Shown one piece after another: positions 7,717 through 16,915 of a DNA stretch of 64,000 bases (position 1 is the first letter of the stretch; each line of letters begins with the position of its first letter). The DNA comes from Deltaproteobacteria bacterium (GTDB lineage: Bacteria > UBA10199 > JACPAL01 > GCA-016699445): NCBI GenBank assembly GCA_016699445.1, contig CP064976.1:1736001-1800000 (forward strand). The letters are read 5' to 3'. The notes below the pieces were generated by a model. That model saw only the letters and a list, made by a program, of their open reading frames with translations, had not been told where the DNA came from and did no database searches. The translations under genes were made by a program, and so were the position numbers.

Positions 7717-9375
7717 ATGTCGGCGCCTATAACAAAAACATTCTCAGTACCATTTTCAACAGCAATATCCAGAATAGCTATGGCTGTTACAAATCCTAAT
7801 TATGATCTCGCAAGATTAAATGAGGGAGTAGAATCTTTATCAAGGGCTCTAGCAACTTTTGATTTAAAAGGAGCTTCAGAAAATCCTCGGTTAGCTAGGA
7901 AGAGTCCGGTAGCCGCTTATTTTGGAGGCCCTGTTACCTCTCAAGAAGGGGCAAATGATCTTTTAGGGAAAATAGGTTGGTTGTTGCCATTTCAGTGCGA
8001 GGATATCGCCCAGACGGCAAGACGCGTAAAGGATGGATGGCCTTTGTATCGATTTCAGATTGCCACGACTCTTATGACTGGTGCTCGGGTTATGAATTTC
8101 TCTGGGGATGTTGATTTGGATTCTTACATGATTCGTGCGGCAAAAGAAGTTTTGCCATTATTAAGTGATGATCAAGCTGTAGCGGATAGGGAATTGAGAG
8201 ATGCTTTGAAAAAGACTGTTTTGGATATCAGATATCCCAGTATTTTTGAAGATTATGAGCCAGATGTTGATCCAGAAAAAGTTAAAAAAGCCGTCAACTC
8301 AAGTGTGGCTGAGTTGAGGGGTAGAAATATAGTACTTCCAGAAAATAGCCCGCGAAAATTAGAGTATACTTTAGCTTCTCTCCGAAGGGTTGTAAAAGCT
8401 TCTACAGCTACAAAGTCTCTGAAGACTCCTGTGAACGAGCCTTTTTCATTTGATGATTCAGCTCCGACATCTATTATTCCTCTTCATAAAAATTTGGGAT
8501 GTGGAGCAAGGCATGTGGATGCTGAGGGATATTTATTACAAAAAGAAGCAAATGGATCTCTTCGTCGTACCCCTTATCGACTCGAAAAAATTATTGGGGA
8601 AGGTTCGTTTGGTGTTGTGTTTGAGGCTCAAGATACAGATCTTCGTCGCCGTGTGGTGATTAAGATCGCTAAAGCAGATCATGATAATGAAGGACATTTT
8701 GCAGATGAACAACGTATGGCTGCTCGTTTCCCAAAACAGGCCGCTACGGTATTTGTGAAAGGAATGACTCAAACAGGTGCGCCATTTGTAGTGATGCAAA
8801 TTTTGGAAGGAGTCACGCTTCAAAAGCTGATAGATTCTAGGTGCACGCTGGAAAAAGCGTATAGTTTGAGTTTAAAGATTTTAGAGGCTTTTTCTGCGCT
8901 TCATAATGATCATGTGGTTCACCGGGATATCAAGCCTGAGAATATTTATGTCACTAAAGAAGGTGATGTTTATGTCCTAGATTTCGGCTTGGCTTACGAT
9001 TTGATTTCTAAAGTGGGTATGCAATTTAAATCCGATCAGGTGCTTGGGACCCCAGCCTATCTCTCTCTTGAAGCTTGGAAAGGGGGTCAGTCGGATGATT
9101 TGAAGAGACGAGACCTCTTTGCTCTGGGCATTGTTCTCTTTGAGCTTTTGACAGGCCGACTTCCTCAAAATGAGAGCCAGCAGCCTGATGATTATCTGTA
9201 TGCTCGTAATGAATTAGTCAGACTCTTTAAAGAATTTAGGCAGATTAGACCCACAATTTATAACCCAGATGTGGCTCCTTTAGTAGATTCTTTCGTTGCT
9301 AAATGTCTGGAGCAGGATCCATTAAAGCGATTTGCTGATATCCAAGTAGCTTTCTCACGATGGCCCCAAATATAG
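7717..9375 (+). CDS. Ser/Thr protein kinase with unknown N-terminal region (kinase 1)
   Basis: The C-terminal ~275 residues form a Hanks-type kinase. Visible motifs are the glycine loop GEGSFGVVFEA, catalytic lysine in VVIKIAK, HRDIKPENIY, DFGLAYD, GTPAYLSLE (the usual APE triplet reads SLE) and the LGIVLFELLTG helix. The first ~230 residues match no domain I recognise but resemble the neighbouring kinase at 9489. No transmembrane segment is visible, so it looks cytoplasmic. The ATG at 7717 was preferred to the upstream TTG at 7708, since an AAGGGG tract sits about 11 bases before it. It probably acts with the FHA protein of the convergent operon (inference). Confidence 0.88.
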   Translation: MSAPITKTFSVPFSTAISRIAMAVTNPNYDLARLNEGVESLSRALATFDLKGASENPRLARKSPVAAYFGGPVTSQEGANDLLGKIGWLLPFQCEDIAQTARRVKDGWPLYRFQIATTLMTGARVMNFSGDVDLDSYMIRAAKEVLPLLSDDQAVADRELRDALKKTVLDIRYPSIFEDYEPDVDPEKVKKAVNSSVAELRGRNIVLPENSPRKLEYTLASLRRVVKASTATKSLKTPVNEPFSFDDSAPTSIIPLHKNLGCGARHVDAEGYLLQKEANGSLRRTPYRLEKIIGEGSFGVVFEAQDTDLRRRVVIKIAKADHDNEGHFADEQRMAARFPKQAATVFVKGMTQTGAPFVVMQILEGVTLQKLIDSRCTLEKAYSLSLKILEAFSALHNDHVVHRDIKPENIYVTKEGDVYVLDFGLAYDLISKVGMQFKSDQVLGTPAYLSLEAWKGGQSDDLKRRDLFALGIVLFELLTGRLPQNESQQPDDYLYARNELVRLFKEFRQIRPTIYNPDVAPLVDSFVAKCLEQDPLKRFADIQVAFSRWPQI

Positions 9376-9488
9376 AGAAAAACGAATTTTTTTTAAAAGA
9401 TTCATTTTATTTAAAGCTTTGAAGCAACTTTTCTGACTTTTGTGACGAGAATGAGTTTTAAGAAGATCAGATAATTTATTGGGGAGTT

Positions 9489-11257
9489 ATGTCTTTTAAA
9501 ACAGTGATAGCTACAGGTTTCCATGAGGCTTATTTTAACGCTTTGAATACATTGGCACGTATGCCTGTACAAGAAGGAGGTCCTTTAGATCTTAGTGAGT
9601 TTAATCGCGGAATGTCTGAATTGAAGGGTGCTTTGTTATTGAATTTAACTGATATACGAGGATCAAAAAATGCTTTAGATTTATTGTTTTCCCCGGTCAA
9701 AACTGAAGAGAGTGCCCATAATTTATTTACTAATATCGTCAGATTTATTCCTGCAGCAGGCGAAACTCCTCGAAATGCTGCCGATCGAATTGATGCTAAT
9801 CCTGTTTATTATAACTTCTTGTTGGCCAAGGCTTTGATAAATAGTTCTGAAGAAACTCAATTACATAAATCAGATGAGTTGGCTCCCGTACGATCCTTTG
9901 TTTTAGGGGCCTTATACGCTTTAGGAGATTCCTTAAAACAAACACAACCTGAAGATACGGCAGAAAAAATAGAAAGTATTTTGTGGAATGCTCGTTATCC
10001 TGCTTTTGGTGATGATGATGAGGTCTTTTTAGCAACCAAAGCCTATTTTGATTCAATGACATGTTATGCAACCTCTCAGTTTGCTCCTCAGTGTACTGTT
10101 TCTGAAAATGGTCTGGAAGGGTTAAAAACTTTTTTTAGCTCAAGAGTCAGAAATGTTCCTTCTCGCACTTTTGCACGAGTTTCACTTCCAGTAAAGGCTA
10201 CCGACTCTGCAGAGCCGGTAACGACTGTGGTGGAACTTAAAGGGAGGAGTAGCGACGGTAGTTTTAATGATGAAGGCTTTCTGATGCAAAAAGGTGAAAA
10301 AGGTGACCCTTCAAAAACTAAATATAAACGCTCTCGTGTTCTCGGAGAAGGGGCGACGGGTCAAGTCATAGAAGCCTTTGACACTGAAAACCATCGTGAT
10401 GTTGCTATAAAAATTTCACTCTATTCTTCAATAGATACTAAATTACCACCAGGCAGTTTTGATTTTGAGAGACGAATTGCTGCAAGTTTCTCGGGAGAAA
10501 TTGTTCCTGAAATACTTGATAATGGTGAGACGCCAGAGGGTTATCCCTTTACAGTGATGAAGATATTAATAGGGGAATCCTTGGATAAAAAAATTCTCAA
10601 AGGGAAGCTTAGCATTGAAGGCGCTTATGAAGTCATTGGTGAGGTTATCAGTTTATTTTCAAAAGTTCATGCTAGAGGAGTGGCACATCGAGATATTAAA
10701 CCAGAAAATATTTTTTAACTAATCATGACGGAGTTAAAATTATCGATTTTGGTTTGGCTTATGATACTAATCACTTCTTGGGATTAATTTATGGCCCCAA
10801 TAAAATTTATGGGACACCTCAATACATGGCTCCTGAATGCTGGAATGGTGCACAGGACCATGATTTGTTTAAGCAAGATGTTTATGCGCTCGGCATTGTT
10901 ATGTATGAGTGTTTAGTAGGTAAACTTCCTTATCAACCCAAATCTCAAAATCCAGATCCACATGAATGGTTGAGCGCATTGCAAGAAAAACAACGAGACC
11001 CTGAATTACTGAGACCTTCTTTGCACAATGAAAGTGTTTCGAATGCTGTTGATGAAGTTATTTTGAAAGCTTTATCAAAAGATCCTGAAAACAGATATAG
11101 AGATGCTCGTGAACTTCTCACTGCTTGGCATAAAGCGATGAGCCAAGATTTTCATGCCAGAGAGCCCCAGGTTTCAGGTGTTTTTCAAAGAATGAAACTC
11201 TGGGGCTCCCAAGTAATCAATCAATTATTTAGACTGTTTCGCTCTGCAAAGCCCTAA
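9489..11257 (+). CDS. Ser/Thr protein kinase paralogue (kinase 2), one-base frameshift
   Basis: This gene has the same architecture as the kinase upstream: an N-terminal region sharing several short blocks (for example a RYP motif near residue 175), then GEGATGQVIEA, VAIKIS and AHRDIKPENIF. The frame stops at 10716-10718, directly after a six-T run (10711-10716). Adding one T restores LTNHDGVKIIDFGLAYD and the rest of the kinase, including YGTPQYMAPE, to 11257. The break falls between the HRD and DFG motifs, so the split products could not work alone. A GGGGAG ribosome-binding site sits just before the ATG. The residues after the kinase domain are basic and short. A sequencing error is the simplest explanation. 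Confidence 0.85.
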
Positions 11258-11312
11258 TAACTGCCTGCGCGTTGTACCCTAAATCTCAGCAAAAAGTGAT
11301 GATGGTTATACA

Positions 11313-12296
11313 TCATTGAGCCACAATATTAATCGATCCTGTATTTGTATGAAGTGACAAAGTCGCACCACCGCCATTGGCTTCAGTCGAGAATGTGAAG
11401 CCTGTGTTGTGTTCTGTGGGGGTAGGGAAAAAGCTGGGGACGGTAATATCGCCTGTATTTGTTGAGGCTGTTAGATTGAAGCCAAAGCCGTCGGCAAGAT
11501 TGAGGATGATATTTCCTGTCTCTGTTTGGAGTTGGCTGACAGTTTGGAGTGATACACCTGCATTAGTCAGAGTAGAGATGATACTGCCGGTATTAGTGAC
11601 TAAATTAACCCCACCTCGTGAATCTCCAGTAGCGATGATATCACCCGTGTTGGTTGTTGCTGTAATGAATCCAGGACCATTTTGGGCAATGATGGTATCG
11701 CCGGTGTTGTTATCTGTTGTTATTAATCCCGAATGATTCTCTGAGGTAATATCGCCCGTTTCATTTGTGAGATGAGCTTCCCAATCGGCTGGGCCTAAAA
11801 CAACCAAACACACTTCGTAACGGATCGGGATAGAATTGTTGGGATGGTTAACAACCACTTGTGCTTCATTTGAAATGGTCTCAGAACGAATCGTGATATT
11901 CCCGAGTGCTGTGTTTGATTCAGGTTGAGTCCCAGCCAAAGCCCATTTACGTGCTCCCCAAACAACTTTTCCATCGGTTGATGGTTTGAAAACCAAACGA
12001 CCGACTTTGTTGGCAGCCAAGAGGTGGGTGCCGCTGGCAATCTCATGACCTTCATCTTGTTCAGCCAAGGTTTCTGTATAGTGATAAGGTGTGCCATTCA
12101 CAGTTGCATTGATCGTTTGAGGAGTCGGGCGTGAGTTACATTCTGACGATAATAATGCTGAAACACTGCTGGGCAATTCCGAGCTTTGAGATTCAGGTGG
12201 TGTTGTCTGTGAGCTGGGGGTGGTAGCTCCTCCACAAGCGGCCAGTAAGCTGAGTAGCGTGAGACATGAGAGACGTGTGAGGATTTTTGTTTTCAT
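11313..12296 (-). CDS. Lipoprotein with repeated NTGDI-type beta-strand units
   Basis: A lipoprotein signal peptide ends in the lipobox LLAAC (Cys21), followed by a Ser/Pro/Thr-rich linker. The C-terminal half repeats short units such as NETGDI, NNTGDT, TNTGDI and TNTGSI about every 15-20 residues. This is the pattern of DUF4097-like putative adhesins that fold as stacked beta-strands. The protein is probably outer-membrane anchored and exposed to the periplasm or surface. It is the last gene of the minus-strand CsgG-type operon, 11 bases after the TPR lipoprotein. The function is not established; a structural or adhesive role is inferred. Confidence 0.75.
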   Translation of the reverse strand: MKTKILTRLSCLTLLSLLAACGGATTPSSQTTPPESQSSELPSSVSALLSSECNSRPTPQTINATVNGTPYHYTETLAEQDEGHEIASGTHLLAANKVGRLVFKPSTDGKVVWGARKWALAGTQPESNTALGNITIRSETISNEAQVVVNHPNNSIPIRYEVCLVVLGPADWEAHLTNETGDITSENHSGLITTDNNTGDTIIAQNGPGFITATTNTGDIIATGDSRGGVNLVTNTGSIISTLTNAGVSLQTVSQLQTETGNIILNLADGFGFNLTASTNTGDITVPSFFPTPTEHNTGFTFSTEANGGGATLSLHTNTGSINIVAQ

Positions 12297-12307
12297 GATA
12301 GTTCCTT

Positions 12308-13114
12308 TTATTTTGAGCTCATGAAGAGCTGAGCTTTCTTTTTATGGTTTTGACCTTCAGCCATTGTTTTCTTTTTCTTTAAAAGAAGATTGCCGAGGGC
12401 CTCGTGACAAATCCCGCAAGTGGGATGGCTTTTTAAGACGTTTTGATAAGTTGAAATCGCTTCATCCCATTTCCCTTCAGATTCAAAAGTCTGACCTAGA
12501 ACGTAAGAGGCGACAGGAGAGTTGGGGTGAGTTTTTAAAATCTCTTCAAGACGTTTTCTTTTTTCCAAAGTGTTTTGAATCTTTCCCACTTCAATCATGA
12601 GTGTGGGGAGATCTTCGTTTTTTTCGGAAGAATCGGAATGATCCAGAGAACACATGATTTTAGCCACTTGGTAATCTCTTTCATTAGAATCATGTGAGGC
12701 CTGTGAGAGAGAAAGATAGTCGTCAAAATGTTCGAGAGCTTGGTGAGGTTCGTTGAGTTTGAAAGCAAAAATCATCCCGAGATTGTAATGAGATTTGGCT
12801 GTGTGATCCGAAAGAGTCTTCTGATTATTTTTCCGAATATTTTTGATGATTGTTTCATAATCTTTTATGGCTGCGGGAAACTGTTCGAGATTTTGATAAG
12901 CCAGAGCTCTCAAAAATCGAGCTTCATCATTTTTTGGGGCCATTTCCAAAAACACAGACAGGTCGTCGGCAGCTTGTTTAAAATTTCCAGCTTCGATCAA
13001 TTTGCGTGATTCCTGAATATCATCTTCAAAGGCATGAGAAAGAAATGAAGGACCGGAGCTCGCGCATCCTAGGCTCAGAGTCAGCAGGCTAAAAAATAAA
13101 ATAAGCCGTCGCAT
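12308..13114 (-). CDS. TPR-repeat lipoprotein
   Basis: The signal peptide MRRLILFFSLLTLSLGC ends in a lipobox. Tetratricopeptide-like helix pairs follow (for example IEAGNFKQAADDLSVFLEMAPKN, then AIKDYETI, and a C-terminal unit GKWDEAISTYQNVLKSHPT). Such proteins scaffold envelope assemblies. I chose the ATG at 13114, which has AAGGAG 9 bases upstream, over the ATG at 13123. The ribosome-binding site lies inside the end of the FHA gene, so the two are tightly coupled in the operon. Confidence 0.85.
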   Translation of the reverse strand: MRRLILFFSLLTLSLGCASSGPSFLSHAFEDDIQESRKLIEAGNFKQAADDLSVFLEMAPKNDEARFLRALAYQNLEQFPAAIKDYETIIKNIRKNNQKTLSDHTAKSHYNLGMIFAFKLNEPHQALEHFDDYLSLSQASHDSNERDYQVAKIMCSLDHSDSSEKNEDLPTLMIEVGKIQNTLEKRKRLEEILKTHPNSPVASYVLGQTFESEGKWDEAISTYQNVLKSHPTCGICHEALGNLLLKKKKTMAEGQNHKKKAQLFMSSK

Positions 13115-13115
13115 A

Positions 13116-13983
13116 TTAAACATCTCCTTGAGGGGGATTTGAGGGTGCAGCTGAAGGGATTGCTGAGATTTGCTGCAAGCTCTTCAAACCTTCCTGGGCT
13201 TTTTGATTATTGGGGTCGGAAGCAAGTACTTGTTGCCACAGTTGGGCCGCTTGCTGAAACTGACCGCTGGCAAAAGACGCTCGGGCTTGATCTTCTAATT
13301 CATCGGTCTTGATGAGATTTTTCAAAGAGCGATTGAGGCCTTGAGGTAAGAGCGGTAAAGCAGGCCGTTGAATTTTTTTTGTCACGATTGGCTGCTGAAA
13401 AACTTTTTTGGTTATTTGAATAGCATCGTGAGTAGGTTCTGCGGGGAGGACTTTGAATGTTGGTGTTTGAGGTGTTTCAGCTGATTTTGCTTCTTCAAAA
13501 AAATGTGTGGCTTGTGAAAATTTTATTTTAGGAAAAAACACCATTGCACTTCCCATAAAAACTAAAAAGACTGCAGAAAAAGCTAACGATTTGCTTGTGA
13601 GCCAAGAGTGTGAATTCGATTTTGGATAGACGTGATGGGTTGTTTCCCCTTCGCGTACGAGTTTTAAAACTAATGATCCGATCTGAATGATCTGACCAAT
13701 TTTTAAAGTGATCAGGATATTTTTTTCTGCCCTGTGTGGAAATGCCATTTCTCGACAGGGTGTCATAGATGGTAATCTTGCCTTCTTCTTGATAGAGCAA
13801 CATGCCGTGATTCTTAGAAACGGTGGGACAATCAAGAACAATATGATTTCCAGCATCGCGACCATAAGTTTGTCTACCTTCAATCAGTGGAAACTTTTTT
13901 CCCTTTTGAGGCCCACGCAGGCAGACGAGCTCAAGAGGGGTGAGAAGTTTTTCATGTCCTGTGTACACTAATGTATGATCCAT
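13116..13983 (-). CDS. FHA-domain, single-TM, TPR-tailed protein, one-base frameshift
   Basis: The N-terminus is a forkhead-associated domain: YGRDAGNHIVLDCPTVSKNHGMLLY carries the GR...S..H phosphothreonine-binding signature, followed by YDTLSRNGIST. The frame is broken in a seven-A run (plus-strand T7 at 13720-13726). Removing one A joins it to NILITLKIGQIIQIGSLVLKLV, the expected last FHA strands. A transmembrane helix (LAFSAVFLVFMGSAMVFF), a proline-rich linker and a TPR-like end (FASGQFQQAAQLWQQVLASDPN) follow. The ATG at 13983 has GGAGGAG just upstream. It plausibly binds substrates or domains phosphorylated by the kinases at 7717 and 9489 and connects them to the envelope; this is inferred. 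Confidence 0.83.
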
Positions 13984-14015
13984 ATCTCCTCCGTTTTTTA
14001 TAGTGATTGAATCAC

Positions 14016-15077
14016 TCACTCCATCACCCGATATCCGGTCAGCGAGGCGGGCGTTTGAAAATCTGTGTGCTGAGTTTGATTTTCAAAACGTACCAGATCG
14101 CCGATTTTGGGATGATTATTTCCAATAATCTGAGCACGTGTGTACTTGGTTTGTACTTCAACGGCTTCGGCGATCGTGACGTCGTTTTCGACCAGGCCTA
14201 AAATTTCATTGGTCTCAGGAGCTGTCAGTACTTTGCGCACTGTACTGATGCGAAAACGATCTCCCTTTTGGATATTGGCCAATCGACCCGCATCGAGGTA
14301 GACATCGTTGCCTTCCACTTCAACCACCCGGGCCAGCCATGAAAACTCAGTGGTTCTTTTTTCAACGACGGTCAGAATAAATTGAAGAGCGTCATTGATA
14401 GCGCGACGCGTGGCCTGTCCAAGAGGGGTTTTGTGAAATGTATCCCCACCAAACTCGATAAATTTATAATCTACTTTTGTCGCAAGGGCTTTTTCCCACG
14501 AACGTCCTTGAGCTCGATGTGAATGCAGAATTTCCCCAGTACGAGTATCAATCACGCGAAGATCAATCCCCACTTGAGCCGCTGAAGCTTCACCGCTTAT
14601 TTTGGGTCCAAAGCCTTTCATGACTGAAAGGCTTCCACCACCACCCATTTGACGTTCTTCAAATTCGGTCACTTCTCCGACGATTAAATAATCCACACCC
14701 AGAAGCTGACCAGCTGGTGTTTGTGTAAAAGAGGAAGAGAGTTTGGATTGGCCTAATTCTTGTTCGATCAACACTTTGGAAAGAATAGCTCGTTCCACCA
14801 CAACAACACGTTGCGATTGAATCAATGCTGTCACCAATTGAGCGGCAAGCCCACCGCCGATATTCCAACCTCCATACACAGAAGCAAACTTGTCGGTAGT
14901 CCCAAACTGCGCTACCGCCACACGCGACTTGGGGCCCATTTGGGGTAGTGATGCCGCCTGTGCATTAAAATTAGTGAATAGAAAAAAGAGCATTAATAGA
15001 AAGATATGAAAGGATAATCTGTTGTCATCGCGAGCCCGAAGGGCGTGGCGATCTCTTTGTAAACTAAATGCTTGCAT
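14016..15077 (-). CDS. CsgG-family curli-type secretion/assembly protein
   Basis: The mature region matches the CsgG/LpoB group: SRVAVAQFGTTD, GGGLAAQLVTALIQSQRVVVVERAILSKVLIEQELGQ, GVDYLIVGEVTEFE and IDLRVIDTRTGEILHSHRAQG. CsgG forms the outer-membrane channel for curli subunits. Here the N-terminus lacks a clean lipobox. A hydrophobic stretch ending FNAQA is the likely signal sequence. A C-terminal ~100-residue extension looks like the beta-rich domain of FlgT-like proteins. A 98-bp palindromic repeat lies directly before the signal sequence and supplies the ATG at 15077; an in-frame ATG at 15161 is the alternative. It follows three small exported proteins in one operon. Confidence 0.8.
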   Translation of the reverse strand: MQAFSLQRDRHALRARDDNRLSFHIFLLMLFFLFTNFNAQAASLPQMGPKSRVAVAQFGTTDKFASVYGGWNIGGGLAAQLVTALIQSQRVVVVERAILSKVLIEQELGQSKLSSSFTQTPAGQLLGVDYLIVGEVTEFEERQMGGGGSLSVMKGFGPKISGEASAAQVGIDLRVIDTRTGEILHSHRAQGRSWEKALATKVDYKFIEFGGDTFHKTPLGQATRRAINDALQFILTVVEKRTTEFSWLARVVEVEGNDVYLDAGRLANIQKGDRFRISTVRKVLTAPETNEILGLVENDVTIAEAVEVQTKYTRAQIIGNNHPKIGDLVRFENQTQHTDFQTPASLTGYRVME

Positions 15078-15121
15078 GAGATTGCCACGTCGTCCGCTCT
15101 GGCGGACTCCTCGCAATGACA
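15024..15121. repeat. REP/MITE-like element at the CsgG 5' end
   Basis: The 98 bp run from TGTCATCGCGAG to CTCGCAATGACA, near-perfect inverted ends, with internal complementary blocks. A second member lies at 19699-19800. The element is translated in frame as the N-terminal leader of the CsgG-like gene. Confidence 0.85.
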
Positions 15122-15141
15122 CGATTCCACAAAAAATCATT

Positions 15142-15507
15142 TTAGAAACATTTGCGATCATTGTTATTCACCACTTGAACATTAACACTGTTGTTAATCG
15201 TCCCTGAATTTCCATCGATCGTAACTTCGCCATGTCCGGCTTCGACATTTACATTTCCGATCGTATGTTTTTCAGAGCCCAAATCGCGAATCCGTTGCCG
15301 TGCTTGTTCCGAGAGTGTGCAGCCTTGTTCGACTCTTGTGACGATGGGTTGTTGAATGACGCGAACAGTAGATCCTTCTTCGCCTTCCTGACGTTGTCGC
15401 ATATTGGTAATGGCTTGCAGCATCTGCGGGTCATGCAGATCCGGTTCGACAGCCAGGAGAGTCGATGAGAGGAGTATTAAGCTGATGAGAGAGAGAAGTG
15501 TTTTCAT
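15142..15507 (-). CDS. Small secreted protein, operon member 3
   Basis: The 121-residue protein starts with a signal peptide (MKTLLSLISLILLSSTLLA). The middle part is Gln/Arg-rich (MLQAITNMRQRQEGEEG) and includes a CTLSEQARQRIRDLG segment. The C-terminus has alternating polar/hydrophobic strands (IGNVNVEAGHGEVTIDGNSG, then INNSVNVQVVNNN). I do not recognise a family. The ATG has GAGG 7 bases upstream. It lies between the other small secreted protein and the CsgG gene, so it may be an accessory factor or a minor subunit of the exported material. Confidence 0.75.
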   Translation of the reverse strand: MKTLLSLISLILLSSTLLAVEPDLHDPQMLQAITNMRQRQEGEEGSTVRVIQQPIVTRVEQGCTLSEQARQRIRDLGSEKHTIGNVNVEAGHGEVTIDGNSGTINNSVNVQVVNNNDRKCF

Positions 15508-15864
15508 CTAATTCCTCGTGTCTCCTAAGTTGACCACCGATGTGATGGAGGCATCGATGAAAGCATTTTGTGAATGAACATCATGAATCTCCATATGCTC
15601 ATGTCCATTTCGAATGTAGACATCTCCTACGATCGAATTTTTGACATTTCCCATATCATGACTGTGATCACGATTATTGCTGTCGGTATTGGTATTGCTG
15701 AGCTGAGAAGCTTGTTGGGTATATTGATTTCCAAAATGAGAAACATCACCACTAGAGGAGCTTTCGCAATCCACAAGACATGTCGCCTGTCCTTTAAGGG
15801 GCAGGAGTAAGAGCAGGACGAGAACAAACCCTGCTCTTACTGGATAGAAAGTAATCATTTTCAT
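15508..15864 (-). CDS. Small secreted polar protein, operon member 2
   Basis: A strong signal peptide (FVLVLLLLLPLKGQA) is followed by two early cysteines (ATCLVDC), then a Ser/Asn/Asp/His-rich region and a C-terminal segment of short alternating strands (NSIVGDVYIRNGHEHMEIHD, then SITSVVNLGD). The ATG at 15864 has AGGAG 6 bases upstream and gives a compact signal peptide; the ATG at 15897, which overlaps the previous stop codon, is the alternative. No known family is recognised. Composition and position beside CsgG suggest a fibre-forming or surface-retained peptide, which is inference. Confidence 0.72.
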   Translation of the reverse strand: MKMITFYPVRAGFVLVLLLLLPLKGQATCLVDCESSSSGDVSHFGNQYTQQASQLSNTNTDSNNRDHSHDMGNVKNSIVGDVYIRNGHEHMEIHDVHSQNAFIDASITSVVNLGDTRN

Positions 15865-15896
15865 AAACTCTCCTGACCTAAACTTAAATCGCGTCA

Positions 15897-16346
15897 TTAT
15901 TTTCCCAAGACTGTTTTGATAGCATTGTCGCCATTGAAGTGAGTGTCTCCCATGGTGATGCTTCCTGCTTGAACAGAGTTCATGCCACTTCCGAAGTTGA
16001 GGTTTCCTTGATTGTTATTCCCCAAATTACTCAGAGATGATCTGTTGGATCCGAAAGCTGATTTGCTGCTTCCAAAACTGTTTCCACCAGAATAGTTGCT
16101 GGCATTGGCGTTGATAGTGCCAAAGTTGGCATTCTTAGCATCGCCTTTGATGTCATGAGAGCCATAACGATTATTGGAGTTTGTATTATTGCGAGAACCC
16201 ACATCACGGCCTGCACTGGTGTTGTAGGTTTTGGATGCATTGACATCGACATTGGTTTTAAAAAACCAAGCATGACTGGTTTGTGAAATGCCCACCGTCA
16301 GTAAAGCAACAGCGGTGATTCCGAATAGTGTTTGTTTTGTTTTCAT
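15897..16346 (-). CDS. Small secreted Asn/Gly/Ser-rich protein, operon member 1
   Basis: The 149-residue product has a signal peptide ending near SQTSHA. The mature part has low complexity: NNTNSNNRYGSHD, NASNYSGGNSFGSSKSAFGSN and SNLGNNNQGN, ending VQAGSITMGDTHFNG. This composition resembles curlin-type amyloid subunits, although no regular curlin repeat is present. The ATG at 16346 has GGAG 5 bases upstream. It is the first gene of the seven-gene minus-strand operon that includes the CsgG-like pore, as expected for the major exported subunit. Confidence 0.75.
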   Translation of the reverse strand: MKTKQTLFGITAVALLTVGISQTSHAWFFKTNVDVNASKTYNTSAGRDVGSRNNTNSNNRYGSHDIKGDAKNANFGTINANASNYSGGNSFGSSKSAFGSNRSSLSNLGNNNQGNLNFGSGMNSVQAGSITMGDTHFNGDNAIKTVLGK

Positions 16347-16539
16347 ACGATCTCCTTGTTTGTGCATCTTCTTTTAAGTTTAGAAGAATGCGGTTAATTT
16401 TTTTTAGATAGGAGGAGATATACTCAAACCAGATGCCAGCGGGTTTTTAGAAGAAATAAAGGGAAATAGGAGTAGGGATGAATTAGAGGAGTTTTATTTT
16501 TGGATTCAGGAGTCCAAAATGATACAGAAGTTTATTTTA

Positions 16540-16647
16540 TTATATCGAAGATTTCTTATGATTGCGACGCGCGGGGCGATCGAAAAAACAAGCCCATATC
16601 CCCAAAGCTAAAATAGCACCGAACAAAACTAAAAACTCAATAGACAT
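16540..16647 (-). CDS. 35-residue single-pass membrane peptide
   Basis: A short frame encodes MSIEFLVLFGAILALGIWAC followed by a basic tail with FFDRPARRNHKK. One transmembrane helix with a positively charged C-terminus is apparent. The GGAG ribosome-binding site lies inside the last codons of the 16651 gene, 6 bases before the ATG, which argues for coupled translation. No family is recognised. Confidence 0.55.
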   Translation of the reverse strand: MSIEFLVLFGAILALGIWACFFDRPARRNHKKSSI

Positions 16648-16650
16648 TTT

Positions 16651-16851
16651 TTATCTCCTACTTCTTAAAATTATAATGGAAAAGAGAGTCGCTGCAAATG
16701 AAAAGGTAATTCCCACCCATTTTATCCATGATTGATGTTCGCCTGCGATATTCGGGAAAAATTGACCGACGACAATAGCTCCTGTGCTAATTTTTGAAAA
16801 ATCGAACAAAATCTCCGAAATCTTTTTCCGTTGTTCCTGGTTCAAATTCAT
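16651..16851 (-). CDS. Small two-helix membrane protein
   Basis: The product of about 66 residues starts MNLNQEQRKKISEILFDFSK and then has two hydrophobic stretches (ISTGAIVVGQFFP and WVGITFSFAATLFSIIIL) and a basic end. The ATG at 16851 is favoured over that at 16881, since the earlier residues do not look like part of the protein. I recognise no defined family with confidence. It is coupled to the 35-residue peptide downstream and may share its function. Confidence 0.6.
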   Translation of the reverse strand: MNLNQEQRKKISEILFDFSKISTGAIVVGQFFPNIAGEHQSWIKWVGITFSFAATLFSIIILRSRR

Positions 16852-16915
16852 TGGATCGTCTCTCAGCAATAAAAGTGCCATGAGGTTAATGTCCCAATAG
16901 TCATATTCAAATTAG

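Noticed and set aside
11377..11736. Open frame of 119 residues on the plus strand
   Set aside because: It is an antisense shadow of the beta-repeat lipoprotein gene with no signal of its own.
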